Assembly (NCBI RefSeq): GCF_004365875.1
Contig: NZ_SODF01000002.1
Location: forward strand, 372,001 to 436,000
Direction of reading: 5' to 3'
DNA: 64,000 nt
Origin: Kribbella kalugense
Lineage (GTDB): Bacteria; Actinomycetota; Actinomycetes; Propionibacteriales; Kribbellaceae
This document shows, one piece after another, positions 35,685-43,400 of this stretch. Under the pieces are notes generated by a model. It was given only the letters and a program-made list of their open reading frames with translations, was not told where the DNA came from and did no database searches. The position numbers and the translations under genes are program-made. Within the stretch, counting starts at the first letter, position 1. Each line of letters opens with the position of its first letter.

Positions 35685-35728
35685 TCACCAAAGCATCCTA
35701 GTCTGTCCACAGGCAAGAGAAGGACGGA

Positions 35729-36253
35729 GTGCGAGCGGAGGCGGGGTGTGATGGGGTGTCAACCGTGAATGACGATCCGGTAGACCGGTTGATCGATTCC
35801 TGGTGGCAGGAGTTGCCCGAGGTGCTGTATCCGAGCAGCGAGCTGGCGAAGCGGATCATGGTGCTGGCTGGGCAGCTGAATGAGTCGACTCGGCAGGTGC
35901 TGCGCGAGCTGGGGCTGACGACGGCGGAGTTCGACGTGATCGTCTCGTTGCGGCGCGGCGGGTCGCCGTACCGGCAGAAGCCTTCGGAGCTGAGCCGGAA
36001 TCTGCTGCTGTCGTCCGGCGGCACCAGCAACGTCACTAACCAGTTGGTACGCCGCGGACTCGTCGTACGCGAGCCGGACCCGGTCGACGGCCGCGGGACG
36101 CAGATCCAGTTGACGCCGGAGGGGATCAGGCTTGCCGAGCAGGCGGTGAAGGCGAGCTCGGCCGCACATCACGAGCTCTGGGCCGGCCTACCGGAAGGCA
36201 CCGTCGAGCAGGCAGCCAAGGCGCTACGACCGCTGTTCAAGACCAAGGCGTAA
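35729..36253 (+). CDS. MarR family transcriptional regulator
   Basis: This 174-residue regulator has a winged helix-turn-helix (LTTAEFDVIVSLRRGG, PSELSRNLLLSSGGTSNVTNQL) and the wing with VVREPDPVDGRGTQIQLT, where the Asp-Arg pair is typical of MarR. Helices on both sides would form the dimer. GTG 35729 has AAGGA nearby; GTG 35756 or 35765 are alternatives that would drop a poorly conserved leader. It is divergent from the amidohydrolase, and an aromatic or heterocyclic ligand is likely. Confidence 0.85.
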   Translation: MRAEAGCDGVSTVNDDPVDRLIDSWWQELPEVLYPSSELAKRIMVLAGQLNESTRQVLRELGLTTAEFDVIVSLRRGGSPYRQKPSELSRNLLLSSGGTSNVTNQLVRRGLVVREPDPVDGRGTQIQLTPEGIRLAEQAVKASSAAHHELWAGLPEGTVEQAAKALRPLFKTKA

Positions 36254-36260
36254 GGCTCTT

Positions 36261-36284
36261 CAAGACCAAGACCAAGACCAAGAC
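36261..36284. repeat. Tandem hexamer CAAGAC x4 after the MarR gene
   Basis: Four head-to-tail CAAGAC units directly follow a copy of the end of the MarR coding sequence (TTCAAGACCAAG), as if the last codons had been duplicated and expanded downstream of the stop. Confidence 0.6.
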
Positions 36285-36289
36285 GTGAC

Positions 36290-36322
36290 GAAGGGACCGA
36301 TCCTCGGCGGATCGGTCCCTTC
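36290..36322. terminator. Terminator hairpin between marR and the HTH gene
   Basis: A perfect 13-bp stem (36290-36302 with 36310-36322) surrounds a seven-base loop CTCGGCG. It can serve both convergent genes; TTCGGCTTCTCGTT follows on the plus strand. Confidence 0.8.
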
Positions 36323-36334
36323 GGCTTCTCGTTG

Positions 36335-36550
36335 TTATCCGGCCTGGAAGAAGGCGCCTTTGAGGTAGTCGTGCACGGCGTCCTCCGACACCCGGAACGA
36401 ACGACCCACCCGCACCGCGGGCAGCTCACCGGAGTGCACCAGCCGGTACACCGTCATCTTGGACACGCGCATGGCCGTGGCGACCTCCGCCACGGTCAGG
36501 AACTTCACCTCGGCGAGCGGCTGCTCACCACCGGACTTCTTTGATGCCAT
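36335..36550 (-). CDS. Excisionase-family helix-turn-helix protein (MerR-like HTH)
   Basis: This 71-residue DNA-binding protein is a single winged-helix unit: FLTVAEVATAMRVSKMTVYRLV, then SGELPAVRVGRSFRVSEDAVHDYL. It matches the small regulator Rv0500A, which sits between proC and bS22 in mycobacteria, and it resembles the Streptomyces BldC/excisionase type. ATG 36550 gives the conserved MASKKS start; longer forms would add a non-conserved leader. Here it has been separated from bS22 by about 6 kb. Its targets are unknown. Confidence 0.85.
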   Translation of the reverse strand: MASKKSGGEQPLAEVKFLTVAEVATAMRVSKMTVYRLVHSGELPAVRVGRSFRVSEDAVHDYLKGAFFQAG

Positions 36551-36690
36551 TGCGCACCGCACTTCCAGCACGGATCGTGCGCCGGCTTCCCCTCCGGCAC
36601 CTCCGTCCGTGCATGCAACGAGCGTAGTGGCTGTTGGTGCGAATGGGAAAGAGGGGGACTTCTGTGACTCAACCGGGACCCGTTGCTGAC

Positions 36691-37866
36691 TCAATACGTG
36701 GGATCAAGGCCTAACAAAGGGAAGCTGGCGTCGCGGGTGGCCTTGATCGCCCGGTCCAACCAGGTGTCCGGGTTGTAACCGGTCGACCAGTCGACATAGG
36801 TCGCGTCCCGGCCATCCGTCATCCGCACCGGCGCGACCCGCCCGAACCGGATCTGGACCTCCTCGCGCCACGAGTCCGGCACCGGCGTCAGCGGATCGAT
36901 CGGGTTGCCCGCGACGATCGCGAGCAGATGAGTCCAGGCCCGCGGTACGACGTCGATGATCGCGTACCCACCGCCGCCGGTGGCGACCCACTTCCCGCCG
37001 GCCACCTCGTGCGCCAGATCGTGCAAGGCGAGGTACGCCGCGCGCTGACCGTCGATCGTCTTCGTCAAGTGGGCCAAGGGATCCTCGACATGCGAGTCGC
37101 ACCCGTGCTGCGTCACCAGAACGCTCGGCCGGAACGCCTTCACCACATCCGGGACGATCGCGTGGAACGCTCGCAACCAGCCCGCGTCGCCCGTCCCCGG
37201 GGGCAGTGCGACGTTGACCGCCGTACCCTCGGCGTCCGGTCCGCCGGTCTCGCCGGGGCTGCCGGTACCAGGGAAGAGGGTGGTCGGCGACTCGTGCAGG
37301 CTGACCGTGAGCACCCGCGGATCGTTGTAGAAGACAGCCTGTACGCCGTCCCCGTGGTGCACGTCCACGTCGACGTACGCGACCCGCTCGGCGCCGTGGT
37401 CGAGCAGCCACTGGATGGCGATCGCGGGGTCGTTGTAGACGCAGAAACCGCTGGCCTGGTTGGGCATTGCGTGATGCAGGCCGCCGGAAATGTTCGCGGC
37501 ATGCAGGACGTCGCCCTCCCAGACCGCGCGGGCGGCCTCGACCGAGGCGCCGACGATGTGCGCCGAGGCTTCGTGCATCTGCGGGAAGCAGTACGTGTCG
37601 GAGGTGCCCAAACCGTGGATGGGATCGGCCTCGTCAGGGTGGTCCCCCGCGCGCTTCACCGCAGCGACGTACTCGGGGGTGTGCACGGTCTCGAGCAGCG
37701 CATCGTCGGCTGTCGGCGCGGGCACGACCTTGAGCTCGTCGAGCACACCGAGCGCCCGCGCGAGCTTGATCGTGAGTTCCACCCGAATCGGACTCATCGG
37801 GTGCCCTCGACCGAAGTCGTACGCCGTCAACCCGTCGTCGAAGACCAGCATCGCCTCACCACTCAT
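36691..37866 (-). CDS. Acetoin utilisation protein AcuC-like (class I histone deacetylase fold)
   Basis: This 391-residue zinc enzyme should remove acetyl groups from protein lysines, as AcuC does on acetyl-CoA synthetase. Visible catalytic parts are the His pair in GGLHHAMPNQASGFCVYND, the zinc ligands in YVDVDVHHGDGVQ and QHGCDSH, and GGGGY near the end. Length is normal for AcuC. ATG 37866 was chosen because the conserved domain starts there and GGGGG precedes it; the reading frame is open further upstream without conserved sequence. It follows the small membrane protein gene on the same strand. Confidence 0.88.
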   Translation of the reverse strand: MSGEAMLVFDDGLTAYDFGRGHPMSPIRVELTIKLARALGVLDELKVVPAPTADDALLETVHTPEYVAAVKRAGDHPDEADPIHGLGTSDTYCFPQMHEASAHIVGASVEAARAVWEGDVLHAANISGGLHHAMPNQASGFCVYNDPAIAIQWLLDHGAERVAYVDVDVHHGDGVQAVFYNDPRVLTVSLHESPTTLFPGTGSPGETGGPDAEGTAVNVALPPGTGDAGWLRAFHAIVPDVVKAFRPSVLVTQHGCDSHVEDPLAHLTKTIDGQRAAYLALHDLAHEVAGGKWVATGGGGYAIIDVVPRAWTHLLAIVAGNPIDPLTPVPDSWREEVQIRFGRVAPVRMTDGRDATYVDWSTGYNPDTWLDRAIKATRDASFPLLGLDPTY

Positions 37867-37883
37867 GCCCCCGACGATAACGG

Positions 37884-38195
37884 TCAGGCTTGCGGAAGTG
37901 GTTTGCCGAAGCGGCGGCTCATCCAGTAGGCGCCCCGCCGGGCGTGGAAGACGGTCATCAGGACGGCGCCGACAGCACCGGCGATCAGGGCCGAGGCAAG
38001 GTGGTCGCCGGCATGGGCGGCCGCGATCAGCGCGCCGGCAATCGCGAAGGCAGCCAGGCCGGCGATCGCGTTGTTGGTGGCCGAGTTGCCGGTCACGTTC
38101 GGGTACTCGCGGGCGGTGATGCCCTGGACGAAATGCGGGATGCCGTTGGTACCCATCAGGCCGGCCAGGAAGGTCAGCACAATCGCCTGGATCAT
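37884..38195 (-). CDS. Small four-helix membrane protein of unknown function
   Basis: This 103-residue protein has three or four hydrophobic stretches: IVLTFLAGLMGTNGIPHF, NAIAGLAAFAIAGALIAA and LASALIAGAVGAVLMTVFHA. A conserved-looking NGIPHFVQGI occurs between the first two. I do not recognise a named function. It is divergent from a TetR gene with an inverted repeat between them, so it is probably the TetR target. It is followed 17 bases later by the AcuC-like gene. Confidence 0.7.
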   Translation of the reverse strand: MIQAIVLTFLAGLMGTNGIPHFVQGITAREYPNVTGNSATNNAIAGLAAFAIAGALIAAAHAGDHLASALIAGAVGAVLMTVFHARRGAYWMSRRFGKPLPQA

Positions 38196-38210
38196 CGAAG
38201 GTCCTCAATT

Positions 38211-38242
38211 CGGTCTACGTATGTTGACTGAACGGTAGACCG
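38211..38242. promoter_or_regulatory. Inverted repeat, likely TetR operator
   Basis: CGGTCTAC at 38211-38218 is mirrored by GTAGACCG at 38235-38242 with 16 bases between. It lies 16 bases before the membrane protein start and 39 before the TetR start, well placed to block both. Confidence 0.55.
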
Positions 38243-38280
38243 GACGAGGCCCCTCGGTCAACAGACGTAGACTGAGGGAT

Positions 38281-38883
38281 GTGGCGACGAGAGTGGAACA
38301 GCGGCAGCGGACCGAGACCCGGATCCTGACGGCGGCGCGGCGGTTGTTCGGCGAGCACGGGTACGACCGGACCACGATCCGCGCGATCGCTTTCGAGGCC
38401 GGCAGCGATGCCGGGTTGGTGATGCGGTACTTCGGGTCCAAGGAGAAGCTGTTCGCGCAGGCAGCCGCGACGCCGGCAGACGGCCCGATCGAGGGCTCGC
38501 CGGAACAGATCGCCGAGCTGCTCACCGTCGCGTTGACCGAGAAGCTGGCGGACGAGCCGGGTGCGGCACTGGCTGCGCTGCGAGCGATGTTCAGCTATCC
38601 CGAGGCTGCCGACGAGGTGCGTGCGGCGATGACCGGCCAGCAGCGACAGATCGCCGCGCAGTTGCCGGGGGACGACGCGCTGCTGCGATCCGGGGTGATC
38701 GGCGCGCTGACGCTCGGGCTGGTGATCGGCCGGCATCTGGTCCGGCTGGACGGATTGGACGCGTCGCCAGAGGAACTGATGGCCGTAGCCGGCCCGCTCA
38801 TCGAGGAGCTGGTAACAACAAACGGGCGGCGCGACACCCCTCCCCGGTCGCGCCGGCCCGTTAGTGGTCCAACGCCCGATTAA
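38281..38883 (+). CDS. TetR family transcriptional regulator
   Basis: This 200-residue regulator has a standard TetR HTH: ILTAARRLFGEHGYDRTTIRAIAFEAGSD, then GLVMRYFGSKEKLFAQA. The C-terminal ligand domain has the PLIEELV helix, and the tail is Arg/Pro-rich. GTG 38281 lies seven bases after TAGACT (38268-38273), suggesting a leaderless transcript. It probably represses itself and the divergent small membrane protein through the inverted repeat between them. Confidence 0.83.
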   Translation: MATRVEQRQRTETRILTAARRLFGEHGYDRTTIRAIAFEAGSDAGLVMRYFGSKEKLFAQAAATPADGPIEGSPEQIAELLTVALTEKLADEPGAALAALRAMFSYPEAADEVRAAMTGQQRQIAAQLPGDDALLRSGVIGALTLGLVIGRHLVRLDGLDASPEELMAVAGPLIEELVTTNGRRDTPPRSRRPVSGPTPD

Positions 38884-39027
38884 TCGGTGCTGGACTGCAA
38901 AGCGTTACAGGATTCCCAGGTTGGTCCAGATTCAGCGCAGATTTCGGGTCGATTCCGGGGTGATCCGACTGCGGACAGTGAGATCCGGACTTGCGGGTTC
39001 CCGCGCCCAGGCCGCACAGTTCTTGCC

Positions 39028-39786
39028 GTGAGGCAAACGAAACCCAACCGGCGGCAAATCTTCACGGTGGGTGCGGCTGCAGCCGTCGCCACGGTGGCAG
39101 CCACCCAGACCGCATCAGCCACGACAGACATGACGATGTCCACTACTGCCACGTCGACCGGTCCGTACGGATCGGGCGTGCTCGGCTCCTGGGCCACCGG
39201 CACCCACGCCATCTCGACCACGACGCAGATCCGTCGCGTCCTGGACACCGACGGCGTGTACATGTTCGGCGACAGCATCTCCGTCCAGGACGGCAAGTCG
39301 CTCGCGACCCGGCTGCTGGGTCGCGACGGCAGCCAGATGGCCGTGAACAACTGGTCCAGCCGGCCGACCTCCGGCGCGGTCGATGTGCTGCAGCAGTGGG
39401 CGTCGGCGTACGGCCTGCCGCGGCGGATCCTGATGGCGAGCGGGTCCAACGACATCTTCGACCCACCGAAGTTCGCCGACCAGGTCGCCCGGGCGGTCAG
39501 CATCGTCGGCCGGAACCGGACGCTGTTCTGGGTCAACATCCAGGTCGTCCGCAAGGGTCTGACCGCGCCGGTGCAGCTCGCCGACCAGCGCAACAGCGCG
39601 TGGCTCAACATGCAGATGTACGACGCCCAGGAGAAGTACTCGAACCTGCGGATCATCCGCTGGGCCGAGTGGCTCTGGGTCAAGCCGTACCGACTGGCCA
39701 ACTACCTGCGCGACGGCGTACACCCGTCGGTGCCGCTCGGTCAGGATGCCCGTAACGAGCTCATCGTTCAGTCGCTCACCCAGTGA
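39028..39786 (+). CDS. Secreted SGNH/GDSL-like hydrolase
   Basis: This 252-residue exported protein has a twin-arginine signal (KPNRRQIFTVGAAAAVATVAA) with cleavage near ASA. The mature part carries SGNH blocks: FGDSIS (catalytic Ser), ASGSNDIF (Asn) and DGVHPS (catalytic Asp-His). It is probably an esterase or lipase-like enzyme acting outside the cell. GTG 39028 starts exactly at the signal peptide; the frame is open further upstream but not protein-like. It ends 12 bases before the trpS leader. Confidence 0.75.
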   Translation: MRQTKPNRRQIFTVGAAAAVATVAATQTASATTDMTMSTTATSTGPYGSGVLGSWATGTHAISTTTQIRRVLDTDGVYMFGDSISVQDGKSLATRLLGRDGSQMAVNNWSSRPTSGAVDVLQQWASAYGLPRRILMASGSNDIFDPPKFADQVARAVSIVGRNRTLFWVNIQVVRKGLTAPVQLADQRNSAWLNMQMYDAQEKYSNLRIIRWAEWLWVKPYRLANYLRDGVHPSVPLGQDARNELIVQSLTQ

Positions 39787-39792
39787 TACGCT
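39787..39792 (+). promoter_or_regulatory. -10 element of the trpS leader transcript
   Basis: TACGCT lies six bases before the GTG of the leader peptide, so transcription would begin at the start codon and the leader would be read without a ribosome site. Confidence 0.5.
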
Positions 39793-39798
39793 GATGCC

Positions 39799-39834
39799 GT
39801 GAACACAAACTTGCAGCTGTGGTGGGCCGTCTAG
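39799..39834 (+). CDS. Trp leader peptide of the trpS attenuator (11 residues)
   Basis: GTG 39799 opens an 11-codon frame, MNTNLQLWWAV, with two adjacent Trp codons (39820-39825) just before the first attenuator strand. It ends at TAG 39832-39834. Ribosome stalling at these codons when charged tRNA-Trp is scarce would decide the fold of the downstream RNA. Confidence 0.85.
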   Translation: MNTNLQLWWAV

Positions 39835-39896
39835 GACGGTCCATCCCAGCGTGTTCGCACGCATCCAAAGGCCGTCTCGCCGAGGCGGCCTTTTTT
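39825..39896 (+). promoter_or_regulatory. Ribosome-mediated transcription attenuator of trpS
   Basis: Strand 1 GGCCGTC (39825-39831) pairs with strand 2 GACGGTC (39835-39841). Strand 3, an identical GGCCGTC (39870-39876), can pair with strand 2 or with strand 4 (the GCGGCCTTT side). The 3:4 hairpin is a terminator: 12-bp stem at 39867-39893, three-base loop and a run of six T to 39896. Stalling at Trp codons hides strand 1, frees strand 2 and allows read-through. An auxiliary indolmycin-resistant TrpRS gene of Streptomyces coelicolor is known to be controlled this way. Confidence 0.85.
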
Positions 39897-39941
39897 GATG
39901 CCCCGGTGAGGTGGGCCACCAATCACCGAAAGGGAAGCATC

Positions 39942-40910
39942 ATGACCTCGCTGTCCGGCATCACCCCGTCCGGCCGTCTGACGCTGGGCAACCACCTCGG
40001 CGCACTGCGCCGGTTCACCGACCCCGACGGGTTCTACTTCGTCGCGAACCTGCACGCGATGACGACCAGACACGACCCTCGAAGACTCGCCACGCTGACC
40101 CGCGAGTTCGCGACGCTGATGCTCGCGGCCGGCGTCCCCGAAGGCACGGTCTTCGTCCAGTCCGACGTACCCACGCATGCACAACTCGCCTATCTGCTGG
40201 AGTGCACGTCGTACGTCGGGGAGCTGTCGCGGATGATCCAGTACAAGGAGAAGGGCAACGGCCGGCCGATGACGCGGGCCTCGCTCTTCACGTACCCGTG
40301 CCTGATGGCCGCGGACATCCTGCTGTACGGCGCGGAGCGGGTCCCGGTCGGCGGCGACCAGGATCAACACGTCGAGCTTGCGCGCGACATCGCGATCCGG
40401 TTCAACCGCGAGTACGGCGAGACGTTCGTCGTACCGCAGCTGAACAAGGCCGCACTGGCGACGCGGGTGAAGGACCTGGCCAACCCGACCGCGAAGATGA
40501 GCAAATCCGATGCAGACGACGCGGTCGGCACGATCCGGCTGCTGGACCCGCCGGACGTGATCCGCCGGCAGGTAATGCGCGCGGTGACCGACTCCGACAA
40601 CGAGGTCCGGCACGACGAGGCGAACAAGCCCGGAGTGACCAACCTGCTGGAGATCCTGGCCGCCTGCACCGACGGCGACCCGGTCGAGCTGGCCAAGTCG
40701 TATGCGTCGTACGGCGCTCTGAAGCAGGACGTCGCCGACGCGGTCCTGGCCGTGATCGAGCCGCTGCAGAAGGAGTACGCACGGCTGACGACCGATCCCG
40801 GCGCGATCGACCACCTGCTCGTGCAGGGCCGCGATCGGGCCCTCGAAGCGAGCACTCCCCGACTGCAGGCTGCGAGCCGGGCGATGGGTTTGGCAGGATC
40901 GGCTCCATGA
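39942..40910 (+). CDS. trpS: Tryptophanyl-tRNA synthetase
   Basis: This 322-residue class I synthetase charges tRNA-Trp. The HIGH-like motif is GNHLG (residues 16-20) within TPSGRLTLGNHLG, and KMSKS lies at 185-189. PVGGDQDQHVELARDIA is the amino-acid binding stretch. AAGGGA precedes ATG 39942. The attenuator upstream means expression rises when Trp-tRNA is scarce. This suggests that it is an auxiliary, inducible enzyme and that another trpS may exist elsewhere, as in Streptomyces. Its stop overlaps the next gene as ATGA. Confidence 0.94.
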   Translation: MTSLSGITPSGRLTLGNHLGALRRFTDPDGFYFVANLHAMTTRHDPRRLATLTREFATLMLAAGVPEGTVFVQSDVPTHAQLAYLLECTSYVGELSRMIQYKEKGNGRPMTRASLFTYPCLMAADILLYGAERVPVGGDQDQHVELARDIAIRFNREYGETFVVPQLNKAALATRVKDLANPTAKMSKSDADDAVGTIRLLDPPDVIRRQVMRAVTDSDNEVRHDEANKPGVTNLLEILAACTDGDPVELAKSYASYGALKQDVADAVLAVIEPLQKEYARLTTDPGAIDHLLVQGRDRALEASTPRLQAASRAMGLAGSAP

Positions 40911-41665
40911 AGATCCGCCCAGTTGTTCGCGTGGCCACGTTCAACCTCCGCAACTCCTCCGCACCGGACGGCGACAACGCCTGGCCGGTACGGCGGAAAG
41001 CGGCAGTGGCGGCGATCGAACAGCTGGACGCGGACGTGGTCGGGTTGCAGGAGGTGCTGCCCGACCAGCTCGAGTACCTGCGCTGGCGGTTCCCGAAGTC
41101 CGAGATCGTCGGCGCCGGCCGGGACGACGGGATGAGTGCGGGTGAGCACTCCCCCGTCCTGGTCCGGCCCGGCGACTGGCGGATCGAACGGCACGAGACC
41201 CGCTGGCTGTCCGACGACCCGGGTACGCCGGGATCGGTCGGCTGGGACGCGGACCTGACCCGGATCGCCACGCTGGTCTGGCTCCGCAACCGCACCGGTA
41301 CGACGGTCGGCGTCGTGAACACGCACTACGACCATGCCGGCGAGGTCGCGCAACTGCAGTCGTCGCGGCTGATCGCCCGCTGGATCAACGGATCGCTGCC
41401 CTGGATCGTGATGGGCGACCTCAACGCCACCCCCGACTCCCCGCCGGTCAAGTCCCTGGTCAACTCCGGCTTGTCGCTCGCCGTACCGGCCGAGGCGGGC
41501 GGCAGCTGGCACAACTTCACCGGCGCCGTCGACGACGACCGCATCGATCACATTCTGGTGAGTTCGGCCTGGACTGTGACCGATGCGGCCGTTTCGCACT
41601 ACTGTCCGGACGGGCGGGTGCCCAGCGACCACTGGCCCGTGGTTGCGACCTTAGAACTTCGCTAG
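40907..41665 (+). CDS. Endonuclease/exonuclease/phosphatase family protein
   Basis: This 252-residue protein has the EEP metal-dependent phosphoesterase fold: RVATFNLRN, GLQEVLPDQLEYL (catalytic Glu), VVNTHYDH, IVMGDLNATPDSPPV, and the final HILVSS and SDHWPVVA. It could cleave nucleic acid or a phosphoester of a small molecule. It has no signal peptide. Translation is coupled to trpS by a four-base overlap, so it shares the Trp attenuator, which is unexpected for such an enzyme. Confidence 0.83.
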   Translation: MKIRPVVRVATFNLRNSSAPDGDNAWPVRRKAAVAAIEQLDADVVGLQEVLPDQLEYLRWRFPKSEIVGAGRDDGMSAGEHSPVLVRPGDWRIERHETRWLSDDPGTPGSVGWDADLTRIATLVWLRNRTGTTVGVVNTHYDHAGEVAQLQSSRLIARWINGSLPWIVMGDLNATPDSPPVKSLVNSGLSLAVPAEAGGSWHNFTGAVDDDRIDHILVSSAWTVTDAAVSHYCPDGRVPSDHWPVVATLELR

Positions 41666-42553
41666 TACTTCCTCGCGGAGCCGCTCCAGCGCGTCGAAGC
41701 GCCGGTTGCCGTCACCGAGGAAGGAATCCGGCACCAGCAGTTCGTCGATCCCGGCCGCCGGGTACTGCGCGACCACGTCGAGCACCTCCTGCGCCGAGCC
41801 CATGATCACGTGCGCACCACGGTCCTCGAGCCGCTGCTTGCGCTCGATCGCCTCGGTGTCACCCGGTACGACGATCTCCAGGAACGTCTGCGCGGAACGC
41901 CGTACCGTCTTCGGGTCGCGGCCGATTCGCTCGCAGTGCTTGGCGAAGACCTCACCCTTCTGCGCGGCCAGGTCCGGGCGACCCCAGTGGTTCCACTCGT
42001 CGGCATACTTCGCGACGATGCCGAGGGCAACCTTCTCGCCGGCGGCGCCGATCAGGATCGGAAGGTTGGCCGGCTTGGGTTCGCACGGTGCGTCGGTGAG
42101 TTGGTAGTAGGTGCCGTCGAAGGTCGTGCGGTCCTGGGTGAGCAGGCCCTTGATCACCTGGCAGGCCTCCTCGAACCGCTTGAGGCGCGGACCGATCGGC
42201 GGCAGCTCGATCCCGTACACCTCGTGCTCGTTGACCTGCCAGCCGGCGCCGATCCCGAGCACGAACCGGCCGTTCGCCATCTGGTCGATCGTCGCGGCCG
42301 CGTTCGCGACCACGGCCGGGTGCCGGTAGGTGTTGCCGAGCACCATCGACCCGACCCGCACCCGCTCGGTCCGGGCGACGATGCCGGCGATCAGCGCCAG
42401 ACACTCGTTGACCGGGACACTCAGGTCGTCCCCGTTCTGCATGAAATGGTCAGCTATCCAAACCCCGTGCCATCCGGTCCGCTCGGCGTACTCCGCTCCT
42501 TCGAGCACGTCCTGCCAGGTCCGGGAGGCCGCAGGCCACAAAGAGAAGTCCAT
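41651..42553 (-). CDS. LLM-class F420-dependent oxidoreductase
   Basis: This 300-residue protein has the luciferase-like monooxygenase fold of the TIGR03560 group: GWHGVWIADHFMQNG near residue 30, GSMVLGNTYRHPAVVANAAATID near 95, and RFVLGIGAGW. This group normally uses cofactor F420, present in actinobacteria. The substrate is unknown. It is co-transcribed with the HxlR gene four bases upstream and converges on the EEP gene with a 15-base overlap. Confidence 0.82.
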   Translation of the reverse strand: MDFSLWPAASRTWQDVLEGAEYAERTGWHGVWIADHFMQNGDDLSVPVNECLALIAGIVARTERVRVGSMVLGNTYRHPAVVANAAATIDQMANGRFVLGIGAGWQVNEHEVYGIELPPIGPRLKRFEEACQVIKGLLTQDRTTFDGTYYQLTDAPCEPKPANLPILIGAAGEKVALGIVAKYADEWNHWGRPDLAAQKGEVFAKHCERIGRDPKTVRRSAQTFLEIVVPGDTEAIERKQRLEDRGAHVIMGSAQEVLDVVAQYPAAGIDELLVPDSFLGDGNRRFDALERLREEVLAKF

Positions 42554-42557
42554 GCGG

Positions 42558-42914
42558 TCATCCTCTCTCTTGCGCGGCGAGGACAGCCTCTCCGTTCTCT
42601 TCTGCCCACTCTGTGAGCAGGCGGATCGGGCCCATCAGCGTGCGGCCGAGGGCGGTCAGCTCGTACTCGACGCGTGGCGGCACGCCGCCGTGATCAGTGC
42701 GCGTGACCAGGCCGTTCGCCTGCAACCGGCGCAGGGTCTGGGTGAGTACCTTCTTCGAGATGCCGCCGATCAGGTCGACCAGCTCCGAGTGCCGGCGGGC
42801 GTGATCGTTGAGTCCCCAGAGGACGACGACCGCCCACTTGTCCGCGATCACCTCGACCGCGAGGCGGGCGGGGCAATCGGCCAGGAAGATGTCGCCGGGT
42901 TCGACTCCGTACAC
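42558..42914 (-). CDS. HxlR family transcriptional regulator
   Basis: This 118-residue winged-helix protein has the HxlR hallmarks: an N-terminal Cys in LADCPARLAVEVIADKW, HSELVDLIGGISKKVLTQTLRRL, and VPPRVEYELTALGRTL. Such proteins sense redox stress or aldehydes through the Cys. GTG 42914 lies seven bases after TACCCT, so the transcript is probably leaderless. It is divergent from the PPOX gene and upstream of the LLM gene, and is likely to control both. Confidence 0.86.
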   Translation of the reverse strand: MYGVEPGDIFLADCPARLAVEVIADKWAVVVLWGLNDHARRHSELVDLIGGISKKVLTQTLRRLQANGLVTRTDHGGVPPRVEYELTALGRTLMGPIRLLTEWAEENGEAVLAAQERG

Positions 42915-42964
42915 AGCGCTCAGGGTACCCAGAGGTTCCCACGGCGGTGGCTAGCGTCGACGTC

Positions 42965-43390
42965 ATGATTCCCGAATCCAGCTATCGGCTCTTCGAGGAG
43001 CCGAAGGACGTCACGATCGTCACCGTCGATCCGGACGGGTCGCCGCAGGCCTCGCTCGTGTGGGTCGAGCGCGACGGCGACGAGCTCCTGATCGGTCTGC
43101 AGGCGCCGCACCGCAAGACCCGCAACCTGTTCCGCGATCCGCGGGTGACGCTGCTGATCCAGGACGACCAGGTCAGCGCCCGCGGCATCACGCAGTACCT
43201 GCTCGTCCGCGGTACGGCGAAGCTGGAGGGGCCCGGGATCCCGGCCGAGTACAAGGCGCTGATGGATCGCGAGACGCAGCGCTACCTCGGCCTGCCCGAA
43301 TTCCCTTTCGGCGAAGGGATCTGGGACACCGGCGTGATCGCCCGCATCACCGTCGACCGGATCAGCGGCGAAGGGCCGTGGATCAAATGA
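42965..43390 (+). CDS. PPOX-class F420-dependent enzyme
   Basis: This 141-residue protein has the split beta-barrel fold of pyridoxamine oxidase-like F420 enzymes: DVTIVTVDPDGSPQASLVWVERDGDELLIG, then HRKTRNLFRDPRVTLLI. It probably transfers hydride to or from F420 (or FMN) on a small substrate. ATG 42965 lies seven bases after TAGCGT (42952-42957), suggesting a leaderless transcript; GTG 42947 is a weaker alternative. It is divergent from HxlR and close to the LLM gene, so the three may form one redox unit. Confidence 0.8.
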   Translation: MIPESSYRLFEEPKDVTIVTVDPDGSPQASLVWVERDGDELLIGLQAPHRKTRNLFRDPRVTLLIQDDQVSARGITQYLLVRGTAKLEGPGIPAEYKALMDRETQRYLGLPEFPFGEGIWDTGVIARITVDRISGEGPWIK

Positions 43391-43400
43391 CTCAGCTGAC

